Shown in pieces: positions 55,682-64,000 of a stretch of DNA of 64,000 nucleotides (the stretch's first letter is position 1; every line of letters begins with the position of its first letter). Made by a program: the position numbers and the translations under genes. The DNA is from Pelagophyceae sp. CCMP2097. Its lineage: Eukaryota > Sar > Pelagophyceae. The notes below the pieces were generated by a model. It did no database searches. It was not told the origin of the DNA and worked only from the letters and a program-made list of their open reading frames with translations. Location: assembly GCA_026770575.1 (NCBI GenBank), contig MU657202.1, positions 308,742 to 372,741 on the forward strand, written 5' to 3'.

Positions 55682-56687
55682 CTATGAGGCGCGCTCGGTT
55701 GCGGGCTCGAGAAAAGCGGTGTCGGCGTCCTCGGGGCGGAGTTCGTCAGCGTAGCCCTCGACGGCCGCGCTCGGCTTGACGAGCCCAAACGCGGTGACGA
55801 GGGCCTGGCGAGGCGGCAGTCGCGCGGCATCCTCTTCCCATCCGACGCTCGCTCGTCTCCGGCACAACAAAGGAGGACGCACCATGGCCGAGTTGCAGCT
55901 GCCCACGCCAGTCTCGTGGCAGAGCTTGGTCAGCGCCGCCTTGGCAAAGTCGAAAAACTCGTCGGCGCTGATTTTCGCGCTCACGTCTTTTGATGAGAGC
56001 AGGAAGGCCTCGTCGACGAGCGGCTCGAGGCCCGCGTCCGTAGGGAGCGTCCCTCGGCGGAGCATGAGCACGGCGCCAGTGAGCACCGTGAAGAGCAGCA
56101 TCACGACCTCGTCGTAATTCAGCTGGCCTGCGCGCGCGCGTGGAGCGCCGCGGGGCGACGCGCCGCCGTCGAAGGATCGTTTCCGGCCCTTGTCGGACGC
56201 GGCTTTTCGGCCGTCGTCGTCAAAGTCGAAGAGCTTGAAAACGAATTGCACCTTGCCCTCGAGCGTGCCGCGGCAGGATACGGCGAGGCCCGCAAGGACC
56301 TGCGGCGGGCGCGTCACGCATCGGCCTCTGGCTCCGGCGGGCCCGGGCGGCCCACCCATGGTGGCCCCGCGCGGCCGAGGCCGGCGCACCTCGAGGATGT
56401 TGACCTCTGTGCCGGAGTCGTACTCTGCGAATCGGGGCCAGATGACCGTGTTCGCTGGATTCGTGGCTATGTCCGGCAGCACCGTCTTAAAGAGCTCGGC
56501 GAGCGCCGGCTGATTCACGCCAAAGTCGTGGTTCCTACAGCGGGCTTCAAGCGGGCCGCGGGCAAGGCGGCCTGCACGGGGCGCACCCGGTCAGGTAGCA
56601 TTGGTGGATGGCCTCGACGACCTCGAGGCGCCACGTCTCGGGCCGCTCCTCGATGGTCATGTGCTTCGATCCCACCGCGTTGCCCAT
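55682..56687 (-). CDS. Myristoylated EF-hand calcium-binding protein
   Basis: CDS complement(join(55682..55804,55907..56127,56212..56299,56390..56534,56587..56687)), 225 aa; phases of all four introns agree. N-terminus MGNAVGSKHM has Gly-2 and Ser-6, a good myristoylation signal. Order: TWRLEVVEAIHQCYLT, then NHDFGVNQPALAELFKTVLPD, a helix pair, then VQFVFKLFDFDDDGQLNYDEV, a canonical 12-residue EF-hand loop DFDDDGQLNYDE. A later segment (SSKDVSAKISADEFFDFAK) resembles a second, degenerate EF-hand. Donors: three GT (GTGCGC, GTGCGC, GTGGGC) and one GC (GCCGAA) that interrupts the EF loop after DDDG. Likely a calcium sensor anchored to membranes, like NCS/recoverin-type proteins, although closest family is not certain. 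Confidence 0.75.
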
Positions 56688-57018
56688 CCCTAAAGGACCG
56701 CCGCGGCGCCCAGGCCCGCGCGCGAACTGCTTCGCCGCGCGGCGCGAGAGACGTCCGTTATCGCTAAAAGAAAGTCGGCGCTGAATCCAACCAGTGCAAG
56801 GCCTGCTCGCTCTGTAAGGCTCTCCCTCGAATCGAGACTCGGCTTGGGATTCGTCCGACTTCAAGTTGGATTCGAATCGGAGCGGCCGGCCTCCAAGTCG
56901 CTCGACTTACAAATCTTTAGACAAAGGAATCCTAAAGGACCACGAGCATTTCTTGCTGGCACGACCAAGTCTCTTTCGCTAGAGCGTCTCTCTTCGTCGC
57001 GTTCCGTCGTTTTGGGGT
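56688..57018. other. Intergenic interval between EF-hand and H2A genes
   Basis: About 330 bp; the minus-strand EF-hand gene starts at 56687 and H2A ends at 57104. The interval 56864-57000 is relatively AT-rich. No gene seen. Confidence 0.45.
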
Positions 57019-57034
57019 GGTGTTGTGAAACACC
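57019..57034 (-). terminator. H2A 3' histone stem-loop
   Basis: On the H2A strand reads GGTGTTTCACAACACC: 6-bp stem GGTGTT/AACACC with a 4-nt loop TCAC, the size and layout of the SLBP-bound stem-loop of replication-dependent histone mRNAs. It lies 70 nt after the H2A stop. The H2B gene has an identical copy at the same distance range. Confidence 0.8.
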
Positions 57035-57103
57035 GGTTGTTGTTGTGTGTGTGAGGAGCGTCCCTCGGAAGGAACGCGCCGCAGCGTCGTCGGCGCCGCA
57101 GAT

Positions 57104-57502
57104 TTACTCCTCCGACTCCTTGCCCTTGGACTTCTTCGGGAGGAGCACGGCGTGGATGTTGGGGAGCACGCCGCCCGAGGCGATGGTGACGCCGCCGAGG
57201 AGCTTGTTCAGCTCCTCGTCGTTGCGCACGGCGAGCTGGAGGTGGCGCGGCACAATGCGCGCCTTCTTGTTGTCGCGCGCCGCGTTGCCGGCGAGTTCGA
57301 GGATCTCGGCGCAGAGGTACTCGAGGACCGCGGCGAGGTACACGGGCGCGCCGGCGCCGATGCGCGTGCAGTACTTGCCCTGCTTGAGGTAGCGGCCGAT
57401 GCGGCCGACGGGGAACTGGAGGCCCGCCTTGGAGGCCCTGGACGTGGCCTTCTCGCCGCCCGTCTTGCCCTTGCCGCGGCCGCCCTTGCCCTTGCCAGAC
57501 AT
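57104..57502 (-). CDS. H2A: Histone H2A
   Basis: 132 aa, no intron, ATG 57502 ([18 protein letters not shown]). The histone fold is complete: [58 protein letters not shown], and the acidic-patch helix [31 protein letters not shown] (residues given in pieces). The C-terminus is short, ending ESEE, with no SQ[ED] motif, so it is canonical H2A, not H2A.X. Core nucleosome subunit pairing with H2B. It is arranged head-to-head with H2B, sharing a ~365-bp promoter region, as in many algae. Confidence 0.97.
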   Translation of the reverse strand: MSGKGKGGRGKGKTGGEKATSRASKAGLQFPVGRIGRYLKQGKYCTRIGAGAPVYLAAVLEYLCAEILELAGNAARDNKKARIVPRHLQLAVRNDEELNKLLGGVTIASGGVLPNIHAVLLPKKSKGKESEE

Positions 57503-57867
57503 GGTGTCGAAGTGTTTCTCGGTGAAGACGGGGATGCGAGGCGCGCAGAGCTTGGATCGTCGACGGAACACAGCCGCGCGATATCGGCTGCTGCGCTCCG
57601 GAATCACAGACGTCCGTTGGAATAGAAATCGATGAAGCGGAGGCCGCGTGAGGAGGAGAGTCGAACAGTACGCTTCGGCATCGCAATGAGGTCGCCCCGG
57701 ACGCCTCTGAGCAGCCGCCCAGCAGCGAGGGCCCGCCAGACACCGCGAACACGAAGAGTTCCGTTTGAATATATGGGCTGCTGTGCTTCGGAATCACAAG
57801 CCTCGTTCATAAACACTTTTCTGCGTCGACTCGGACTCGCATCGCCTCGAAGCACCCCACAGCAACG
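57503..57867. promoter_or_regulatory. Shared divergent H2A/H2B promoter region
   Basis: Direct repeat: ATATCGGCTGCTGCGCTCCG then GAATCACA (about 57581-57608) and ATATGGGCTGCTGTGCTTCG then GAATCACA (about 57770-57797), 189 bp apart, same orientation. As each gene reads outward, the repeats lie on opposite sides of its start. This is the expected setting for a coordinated S-phase promoter. No protein-coding frame in the interval is credible. Confidence 0.7.
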
Positions 57868-58227
57868 ATGGCCAAGACCCCGTCGAAGAAGAGCGCCAAG
57901 GCACCGAAGAAGGCCGCCGAGGGCAAGAAGAAGAAGAAGCGCGTCGAGTCGTACTCGACGTACATCTACCGCGTCCTGAAGCAGGTCCACCCGGACACGG
58001 GCATCTCCAAGAAGGGCATGTCGATCATGAACTCGTTCATCAACGACATCTTCGAGCGCATCGCGCTCGAGGCCTCCAAGCTCGGCCGCTACTCGAAGAA
58101 GGCGACCATGTCGTCGCGCGAGATCCAGACGGCCGTCCGCCTCATGCTCCCCGGCGAACTCTCCAAGCACGCCGTGTCCGAGGGCACCAAGGCCGTCACC
58201 AAGTTTACCAGCGCCGGCACCGCCTAA
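57868..58227 (+). CDS. H2B: Histone H2B
   Basis: 119 aa, no intron, ATG 57868 ([20 protein letters not shown]). Fold segments: [77 protein letters not shown]. The end [10 protein letters not shown] lacks the usual final SSK; the H2B ubiquitination-site region (AVTKFT) is present with its Lys. Divergently transcribed from H2A; downstream histone stem-loop present. Confidence 0.97.
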   Translation: MAKTPSKKSAKAPKKAAEGKKKKKRVESYSTYIYRVLKQVHPDTGISKKGMSIMNSFINDIFERIALEASKLGRYSKKATMSSREIQTAVRLMLPGELSKHAVSEGTKAVTKFTSAGTA

Positions 58228-58315
58228 GCAGCTCCGCCGCTGGACCGCACGGCGCATCGTCGGAACGAACGACGTCGACGTGCTGTGCGACTCGAACAAC
58301 AACAAAACCACAACC

Positions 58316-58331
58316 GGTGTTTCACAACACC
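58316..58331 (+). terminator. H2B 3' histone stem-loop
   Basis: GGTGTTTCACAACACC, the same 16-nt hairpin as downstream of H2A, 89 nt past the H2B stop (58227). Both are preceded by ACAACAAC/AACAAAAC-type A/C-rich stretches and followed by CACCC. Confidence 0.8.
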
Positions 58332-58396
58332 ACCCAACGACGACGGAAGTCCCAGTCTCGTTCTCAGGGTTGGCACTTTGGTACCATGAAGTTTTC

Positions 58397-59736
58397 TCAG
58401 TTAGTTAGGTCGGGTTTGTTCAAAAGTTGCACGCGCCGGGCTTCGTGGACCTCGTGCATGTTCAGCTCTCGGCCGTCGTCGGAGAGGACGGGCTCCGTGA
58501 GCTGCTTGCGCACCGTCGTCATGTGCCGCCCAAAGGGCGAAGACGCGTCGCGGACCTCGAGGCCGGCGTTTAAAACGAGCGCCCGCCGAGATTCCTCCTC
58601 CTCGACGTCGTGGCCTGCGCATGCCCGTCGCAGGAGCGGAGGGCCGGAGTCACGCTCATCCGAATTGGCCTCTCGGGAGAAGGACCGTCTCACGTGCCGA
58701 GCGAGGATAGTGCCGACCAGTTGCAAAGCAGAGTACTCACATGCGTCGCCGCGCGGCACGGGCGTCCGGAGGGCGCGCGGCGCGGCGACGATCGCCGAGC
58801 TACGCGCGGTCGACAGTGAGACGAGGCGCGTGTGGGGGGTGGCGGACGCGGGTCTTGGGACGGGAAGCCTCGAGTTTCGTCGTAGCCAAACTCTGCGAGC
58901 ATCGTCTCCGTGGCGCGGTCGACGTCGCGCCGGACGTCGTCGGAGAAGCGGCGCAGGCCGTCGCCCGCGGCCTTGTTGGACGCGGCGCCGTTTTGGCGAG
59001 GAGCATAGGGCCCCGCGGCGGCCAGATCCACCTCGGAAAGGCGCAAAACGCCGGCCTCCCAGCGAGTGCCCTCGATGGCCTCGCAGCCGTTCAGGAACCA
59101 GGCGATGCGCCGTAAAGTGCGCTCGCGGTGGAGGACCAAGTCCTCGTACCTCACGACGAGCAGCGGCAGCGGCGCTCGGAGCCACCAGCGGTTGAATTTC
59201 AGCCAGACCTGGGCCTCTGCGCGCGCGAGGCCGGCAAAGGTCTCGGAAAAGCGCGCGTACTGCGTGTCGGCCATTGTAGTGTTGTGCGAGTTGGTCAGCG
59301 TCCTAACGTTCAGCGTCTGCGACCGCCCCGACAACGGCGACGTCCCAGCGGCGCTCCCGGTCGATGCACGGGCCCTCTTGTCTGCTCACATGTTAAAATA
59401 CGAGTCGATGACGTCGTACGGGTTCCTGACGAGGAGGATGGCGCGGTGCGCCTTAAACTTGCGGCACCCAACGCGCTCCGGGTAGTGTGACTTGACGACG
59501 TGGACGCGGCCGTCGGTGACGCCCTCGCCGCGGACGCCGCAGGCCTGCAGAGCCTTGGACAGCGGGCGGTCAGGGGCCGTGTCGGACCCCGTGACGACGC
59601 CCGAAAGCTGCTCTACGAGCGACCGCAGCAAAGAGTTGCCGGACCGCGGGTACGAGGCCAGGACCACCGTCTCCGCGCCGAAGTCGGAATCGCCCGGCTC
59701 CAGGAACCGCGGCGCCGCGTCCGGGAAAGCGGCCAT
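58397..59736 (-). CDS. Sulfotransferase family protein
   Basis: Exon 1 59736..59390, exon 2 from 59302; the 87-bp intron (donor GTGAGC, acceptor CGTTAG) joins DSYFNM to TLTNSHNTT. The ATG at 59736 gives MAAFPDAAPRF. The 5'-PSB loop is ASYPRSGNSLLRSLVEQLSG, the PAPS phosphosulfate motif. The 3'-phosphate region is ILLVRNPYDVIDSYFNM, and the second conserved block WLKFNRWWLRAPLPLLVVRYEDLVLH. The C-terminal exon(s) include ESRRALVLNAGLEVRDASSP and end NKPDLTN at 58397; one or two introns after ~58850 are unresolved. Role: transfers sulfuryl from PAPS to a carbohydrate or other acceptor; no signal anchor is visible, so a soluble or cytosolic/Golgi-lumen form is possible. Acceptor unknown. Confidence 0.75.
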
Positions 59737-60043
59737 TCTCGCCTGGCTGCAGCGACCCAAGGCGCTCGGCCGAAGAGCCCTTCAAAAGTTGCAGAGCCGA
59801 TCAAAAGCGGGCCGACCGTCGAAAACGTCGGTCAGCACGACGTCGTGGTGCGTGCCGCAAGCTTTCTGCGACGACGCCCGCTGCGGAGCAGGACTCAGGC
59901 TAGTACTTTTGTACTTTTGTATCGCTATCTTTCAGCGACGACAGACTTGGGGCGGGGCGCAAGGAGAAGGGTCGGCGAGAGCTCGTACGGTTTGGTGGTC
60001 AGGACCCATTCCCAGGTCGAGAGGGCTCGAACCGGTCTCGAAG
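59737..60043. other. Intergenic interval between divergent genes
   Basis: About 307 bp upstream of the sulfotransferase (minus) and of the pseudouridine synthase (plus). It contains a repeat of ACTTTTGTA at about 59903-59920. No gene. Confidence 0.5.
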
Positions 60044-61303
60044 ATGATACCAACGCGGCTCGCGCGCTTGCTCGTCGTGACAGTCCTCGGCCCTGCGGCG
60101 GTGCACGGCCTCGGCAGCGCCGCTGGCCCTGCGGTAGTTCGCGGCCTCGGCGCCGCAGGCCCGGCGGCGGCGCGAGGCCTCGGCGGCGCCGCGGGCCCTG
60201 CGGCGGTGCGCGCGTGGGACGCTCCGGCAGCGCCGCTTTCGTTCGACGACGACGACGACGACGACGCGGCCGGTTCAGCCGCGGCGCCGGTCGTGTACTT
60301 TGACGCCTCAGCGACGGGCGTCGTCGTGCAGACCGTTGGAGAGGCCGTGAGCCTGGCCGCGGGCACGGACGCGGCGGCGTCTGCGGCTCTCGTCGACATA
60401 GGCGCCGTCTGGACGCAAAGCGGCGGCAAGTGGCGCCGTTTCAATAAAGCGGCGGACTCTGCGCCTCCCGAGGACTGCAATGTGTACCGCGTCTACACGC
60501 GGCCGAAGCGCTTCACCGAGGCTTGTGCAGTGGATTGGGCCGCGCGGCAGCTTTATCTAGACGGCGCCTACTGCATCGTCGACAAGCCCGCGATGCTCCC
60601 GTCGCAGCCGGACAACGGCAACGTCCGCGAGTGCGTCGCCGAGTGCGCCGGACGCGGCTTGGGGCTCTTGAAGCCCGACGGCTTTGCCGCGCTGAGAGCC
60701 GCGCACCGCTTGGACGCCACAGTCGGCGGCTGCATCGTGCTGGCCCGCAACCAAAAGGCGCATAAGCAGTTTGGCCAATGGTTGGCAGGATTCAAGGTGT
60801 CCAAGACGTACGCCGCTTTATCCAAGACTAAGCCTTGTGTTTCAAAGGGAAAAGTGTACCACGACATGCTCTTACCGACGGACGCCGACGAGAAGCAGCG
60901 AATCGCAGACGTCTTCGGCCCCGGCCCGAGAATCGTCTCTGCGGTATCGCAGTCGAAGCAAAAGGTCAAGCTGCACTGGAAGCGCTGCGAGCTCGAGATT
61001 CTAAAATGCGAGGATATCGTGGTTAACGGCGAGCAATTCTACGAGACGACGCTCCTCCTCGTCACGGGCCGGCCGCACCAGGTCCGCGCGCAGATGGCCG
61101 CGCTCGGGGCGCCGCTGGCGCACGACACACTTTACGCTTCCGGCGGCTCGCTCTTCGACGCCGACGAAGCCGCCTTCGCCGCGCACCGGCAGAGCCTTAA
61201 CGTCAAAGCGCCGACGATGCCCATCGGTCTGGCCGCGCGCCGCGTCGCCTTCGCCGGCCGTGAAGTTTCCGCGAAATTTCCGCCCTGGTGGCGTGCGGGA
61301 TGA
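60044..61303 (+). CDS. RluA-family pseudouridine synthase
   Basis: 419 aa, one exon, ATG 60044. N-terminus MIPTRLARLLVVTVLGPAAV is a signal-like hydrophobic segment followed by a short Ala/Gly repeat (RGLGxAAGPAA) of ~60 residues and an Asp run. The catalytic domain begins around residue 150 with AYCIVDKPAMLPSQP, the catalytic Asp motif HRLDATVGGCIVLARNQ (HRLDxxTSG in the family), and TGRPHQVRAQMAALGAPLAHD. Role: converts uridine to pseudouridine in rRNA, tRNA or mRNA. The leader suggests import into plastid or mitochondrion, but it is not a clear ASAFAP type. C-terminal ~25 residues end AKFPPWWRAG. Confidence 0.85.
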   Translation: MIPTRLARLLVVTVLGPAAVHGLGSAAGPAVVRGLGAAGPAAARGLGGAAGPAAVRAWDAPAAPLSFDDDDDDDAAGSAAAPVVYFDASATGVVVQTVGEAVSLAAGTDAAASAALVDIGAVWTQSGGKWRRFNKAADSAPPEDCNVYRVYTRPKRFTEACAVDWAARQLYLDGAYCIVDKPAMLPSQPDNGNVRECVAECAGRGLGLLKPDGFAALRAAHRLDATVGGCIVLARNQKAHKQFGQWLAGFKVSKTYAALSKTKPCVSKGKVYHDMLLPTDADEKQRIADVFGPGPRIVSAVSQSKQKVKLHWKRCELEILKCEDIVVNGEQFYETTLLLVTGRPHQVRAQMAALGAPLAHDTLYASGGSLFDADEAAFAAHRQSLNVKAPTMPIGLAARRVAFAGREVSAKFPPWWRAG

Positions 61304-61312
61304 GTCGAATTT

Positions 61313-62806
61313 TTAAACGTTTCTGAGGAGCGGCGAGGCGATTTCGTCCGGTTGTTGCGCCGTCGAGTAGCCCGGCGCCGCGTCGCCGGCGAGGAAGGTT
61401 TCGATTTGCTCGAGTGACATGCCTTTTGTCTCTGGGACGTGGTGATAGACGAAATAGATTGAGTAGGCGTCGACGACGGCGAATATCGCAAAGATCGCCG
61501 ACAGCGCCGACCGCTTCCCGACGAGGCCTTTTAAGGCGCCCTCTGCGACGGGGAAGAGGAAGGAGACGATGAGGTTTGCTGCGAAGTTGGCCTGGACCGC
61601 GAGAGCGATGGCTTGGCCGCGCACCTCCAGAGGGAAGACTTCCGAGATCAAGAGCCATGCAATGGGCCCAAAGCCGTACTGGTAGCCTGCGATGTAGAGG
61701 AAGAGGAGCGAGATGATGGCCCCTTTTTGCGGCGTGATCGATGAACCTTCGGCATCAAAGTTGTAAAACGCGAGCGTCAGTCCACACAAAGCGACGAGCA
61801 TCGTCGTCGTCCCGGCGAAGAGCAGCACTCGACGGCCTCGCGAGTCCACCGTCGCGACGGCGCCGAGCGTGGCCAGAAGCTTGAAGGCGCCGACGAGGAC
61901 GGTGGCGACTGTGGAGATGCCCGCGTCGGCAAAGATGGAAGAGGCGTAGTAAAGCACGGAAGGCTGCCCCGTAAACTGCTGCAGCAGGACCACGCCCAAG
62001 CCCGCCGTCAGCGCCCGGCGGTAGCGCATGTCGAAGAGCGAGACGCCGCCGTGCGCCTCATCGCGCGTCGCCGTGACGTCCTTGTAGGCCTGCTCTAGCT
62101 CGTCAGCGTCGTCTGGATACACAAAGCGCAGCGCCTCCTTCGCCTCGGCGTCGCGCCTCCTTAAAGCGAGCCACCTCGCCGATGGGGGCATGCTAGACAT
62201 GGCCAGTAGGAGGACCAGCGACAGCGGCATCGACGCGCCGTACGTCCATCGCCAGCCGCCGGGGACGTTTGCCATGGCGTAGCCCATTGCGTAGCCTAAA
62301 GAGATGCCCACCACGATCATGGCCTCCTTCAAGCTCACGAGCGTGCCCCTGATTTCAGCCGGCGCCATCTCGGCGATGTACGACGGCGCGCCGTGCATCA
62401 CGAAGCCACACCCGACGCCGTACGTGAATCGGCCCAGCAACAGTAAAGCGATGCCCGAGGCCGCGTCCGTGGCGAACCCGGCGAGGCCGCCCGACGCAAA
62501 TTCCAATAAGGCGCCGGCCATGTAGAGCACTGCGCCGATCATGATCTCCCTTCGGCGGCCGACGGCGTTTGCGACTTTGAAGACGATGGTGGCGCCGACG
62601 AACGCGCCGCCCACGCCGCCGGACGTGATCGCGCCTCGCAAAGCCGCCGAAGCCTCGACGGCACCGGCCCATGAAACGCCAGAGGCTTCGGTTCGGGCGA
62701 GCTGGATGATGACGTACGACGTGGCACCAATGTCGTAGCCGAAGAGGAGGCCGCCGAGAGCGGGGAACAAGAAGATGCAAAACGCAGCTTTACGGCTGTA
62801 CGGCAT
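61313..62806 (-). CDS. Sugar porter (MFS) transporter
   Basis: 497 aa, single exon, ATG 62806. Twelve hydrophobic segments can be counted. Sugar-porter signatures: LFPALGGLLFGYDIGATS in helix 1, RFTYGVGCGFVMHGAPSYIAEMAP with G/R in loop 4-5, VDSRGRRVLLFAG in loop 8-9, and the helix-12 exit motif VPETKGMSLEQIE. A long soluble middle loop occurs between helices 6 and 7 (DAEAKEALRFVYPDDADEL). Role: uptake or efflux of hexose or polyol across a membrane; direction and substrate cannot be told. Divergent from the MYND/RING/Sel1 gene. Confidence 0.9.
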   Translation of the reverse strand: MPYSRKAAFCIFLFPALGGLLFGYDIGATSYVIIQLARTEASGVSWAGAVEASAALRGAITSGGVGGAFVGATIVFKVANAVGRRREIMIGAVLYMAGALLEFASGGLAGFATDAASGIALLLLGRFTYGVGCGFVMHGAPSYIAEMAPAEIRGTLVSLKEAMIVVGISLGYAMGYAMANVPGGWRWTYGASMPLSLVLLLAMSSMPPSARWLALRRRDAEAKEALRFVYPDDADELEQAYKDVTATRDEAHGGVSLFDMRYRRALTAGLGVVLLQQFTGQPSVLYYASSIFADAGISTVATVLVGAFKLLATLGAVATVDSRGRRVLLFAGTTTMLVALCGLTLAFYNFDAEGSSITPQKGAIISLLFLYIAGYQYGFGPIAWLLISEVFPLEVRGQAIALAVQANFAANLIVSFLFPVAEGALKGLVGKRSALSAIFAIFAVVDAYSIYFVYHHVPETKGMSLEQIETFLAGDAAPGYSTAQQPDEIASPLLRNV

Positions 62807-63157
62807 CGCGGCCAAGACGCGAGGCGGCCGGAGAGACCGGGCCGCGAGACGGGAGAGACCGGGCCGCTAGACGGGTGGGACCGCGACGCGCGCCGGTATC
62901 GATATCGGAAAACGAGTGCGTGGAAAGAGGCACCGCGAGTTTGTGTTCACGCTGATTGGCCACACTGTGGCGGACTCGAGCTCTGTGATCATGAATCACT
63001 GGCAGTGTGGTAAAGTAGTCGCTATTGAACGTGTCGCGTCGGGCCCGCGGCCCGGGGGCTGTTAAGGGCTGCCGCGTGTCAGCTGCGAGTTTGCCCCGGG
63101 GCTGCGCAGCTGCAGAGCCGCTACGCAGACGAAGCAGGGACCGGATCCACGATCGAG
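62807..63157. promoter_or_regulatory. Divergent promoter region, contains inverted CCAAT box
   Basis: 350 bp between the divergent MFS and MYND genes. An inverted CCAAT box (TGATTGGCCAC) lies near 62950. 62825-62870 repeats GAGACCGGGCCGC twice. I cannot assign a start site. Confidence 0.4.
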
Positions 63158-64000
63158 ATGGGGGACCCGCCGGCAGCCGCCGCGCGCAAGCCGTGCTGCG
63201 TTTGCGACGCGCCGGGCGGCAAGCACTGCACCAAGTGCAAATCGCGGCATTACTGCTCCAAGGCGTGCCAGCTCTTCGACTGGCGCGAGCGCGGCCACAA
63301 AGAAAAGTGCAAGCAGATGGCCCCCGAGTTCCAGGACCGCCTCCTCGACGAACTGATGCCGGCGAAGATGAAGATCAAAGAGGAGCCGGCCATCGTAGAC
63401 GACGTCTTGTTGGTGGACAGTGCCAAGGCGGCGGTGCGCTTATCGGCTGTTAGGACGGCGGCCGTCGTCAAGGCCAGTGCGGTGAACGATGACGCGCCGG
63501 AGTGGCCCGGCACGTGCGCTATCTGCCTGGACAGGCTTCCACTTGAAGGTGAACGGCAAACGTTCTACGAGTGCTGCTGCAAGACGATTTGCACGGGTTG
63601 CTCCAACAAGTGCTAAGAGTACGACACGCGATGCCCGCTCTGCCGATTGTCGCCTTACACGTCGTCTGCCGAGTGGCTGCGCCGGGTGCAGACGCACGTG
63701 GACAAGGGCAACGCCGAGGCGCAGATGGAGCTCGGGGACGTGTACTATGAAGGGAAGTGTGGTCTCAAGATTAGCCTCGAGCGGGCGTTCCAGCTCTACT
63801 CGCATGCCGCGGCGCAAGGGCACGCAGCAGCTCAGAATAAATTGGGAAATTGTTATGATGTTGGGGAAGGCGTGAAGATCGACAACAAGACTGCCACGGA
63901 CTGGTTTCGACGCGCAGCCGACCAAGGACATCCTCTCGCGCAATACAACCTCGGCACGTCGTTCTACCACGGCCGGGGCGTGCCCCAGTCGTACTACGAA
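63158..64000 (+). CDS. MYND/RING/Sel1-repeat protein with in-frame TAA (partial)
   Basis: ATG 63158 (MGDPPAAAARKPCCVCDAPGG). Zinc-binding MYND finger: CCVCDAPGGKHCTKCKSRHY then CSKACQLFDW, HKEKCKQ (residues ~12-55). After a helical linker, a RING-like cluster CAICLDRLPLEGERQTFYEC then CCKTICTGCSNKC. TAA at 63614-63616 then interrupts the frame, but the same frame continues in perfect register: EYDTRCPLCRLSPYTSSAEW completes the RING (CxLC), and Sel1 repeats follow (GNAEAQMELGDVYYEGKCGL, HAAAQNKLGNCYDVGEGVK, GHPLAQYNLGTSFYHGRGV) to the window edge. Either the stop is real and the gene is broken, or it is read through, or it is a base error. The gene continues beyond the window. MYND binds Pro-rich peptides, and RING suggests ubiquitin ligase activity. 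Confidence 0.75.

Noticed and set aside
63158..63616. A complete 152-residue MYND protein ending at TAA 63616
   Set aside because: The RING Cys pattern and Sel1 repeats continue in the same frame, so the stop is an interruption, not a natural end.

Overview
The window is nuclear DNA from a GC-rich eukaryotic microalga, most likely a stramenopile close to the pelagophyte Aureococcus. Genes are split by short introns (about 46-140 bp), nearly always GT-AG. Two proteins (trigger factor and an EttA-type ABC-F ATPase) start with a signal peptide ending in an ASAFAP-like motif around a Phe, the hallmark of secondary red-type plastids. Secreted EGF-like proteins carry a Cys-Pro-x-Gly-Asp-Asp-Pro motif of the kind found in stramenopiles, and histone H2A and H2B form a divergent pair. 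The organism name is an inference from these traits; no database was searched.

Layout. 0.3-2 kb: plastid trigger factor (-). 2.7-3.9 kb: candidate NRBF2/Atg38-like MIT plus coiled-coil protein (+). 4.2-9.7 kb: giant low-complexity protein with an IQ motif (+). 9.9-10.4 kb: small hypothetical (-). 11-12.4 kb: GYF-like secreted or membrane protein (+). 12.5-14.4 kb: protein built from tandemly duplicated Cys-rich exons (-). 14.5-19.5 kb: ATAD5/Elg1-type clamp-unloader subunit (-), with an assembly gap of 235 N in one intron. 19.7-21.7 kb: plastid EttA-like ABC-F (-). 22.1-25.6 kb: RCC1-repeat protein (-). 25.7-26 kb: F-box-like fragment (-). 26.2-32.9 kb: giant secreted EGF/Calx-beta/PA14/filamin protein (-). 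33.5-34.1 kb: broken LamG-like/PT-repeat remnant (+). 34.9-36.3 kb: ABHD4/5-like hydrolase (+). 36.5-40.5 kb: secreted protein with a C-terminal S74 intramolecular chaperone (-). 41.1-42.5 kb: unknown protein (+). 42.7-43.7 kb: methyltransferase (-). 44-45.4 kb: SGNH-like secreted protein (-). 45.8-46.3 kb: SWIM zinc-finger protein (-). 47-49.5 kb: GMC oxidoreductase (+). 49.9-51.7 kb: LRR protein (+). 52.7-54.2 kb: RUS/DUF647 protein (+). 54.6-55.6 kb: WD40 protein (+). 55.7-56.7 kb: myristoylated EF-hand protein (-). 57.1-58.3 kb: H2A (-) and H2B (+). 58.4-59.7 kb: sulfotransferase (-). 60-61.3 kb: RluA-family pseudouridine synthase (+). 61.3-62.8 kb: sugar-porter MFS transporter (-). 63.2 kb to the end: MYND/RING/Sel1 protein with an in-frame stop (+, runs off the window).

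For many genes I could resolve exon joins because splice phase and protein continuity agree; those coordinates are given. The genes are mostly unrelated housekeeping and surface functions, with no operon logic. The most unusual material is in the non-coding parts. There is a donor-site consensus dominated by GTGCG. A 28-bp element is present in one copy of a duplicated intron and absent from its sister copy, and it recurs in an ATAD5 intron. A four-copy dispersed element in one case supplies a 3' splice site. Both are reminiscent of introners.
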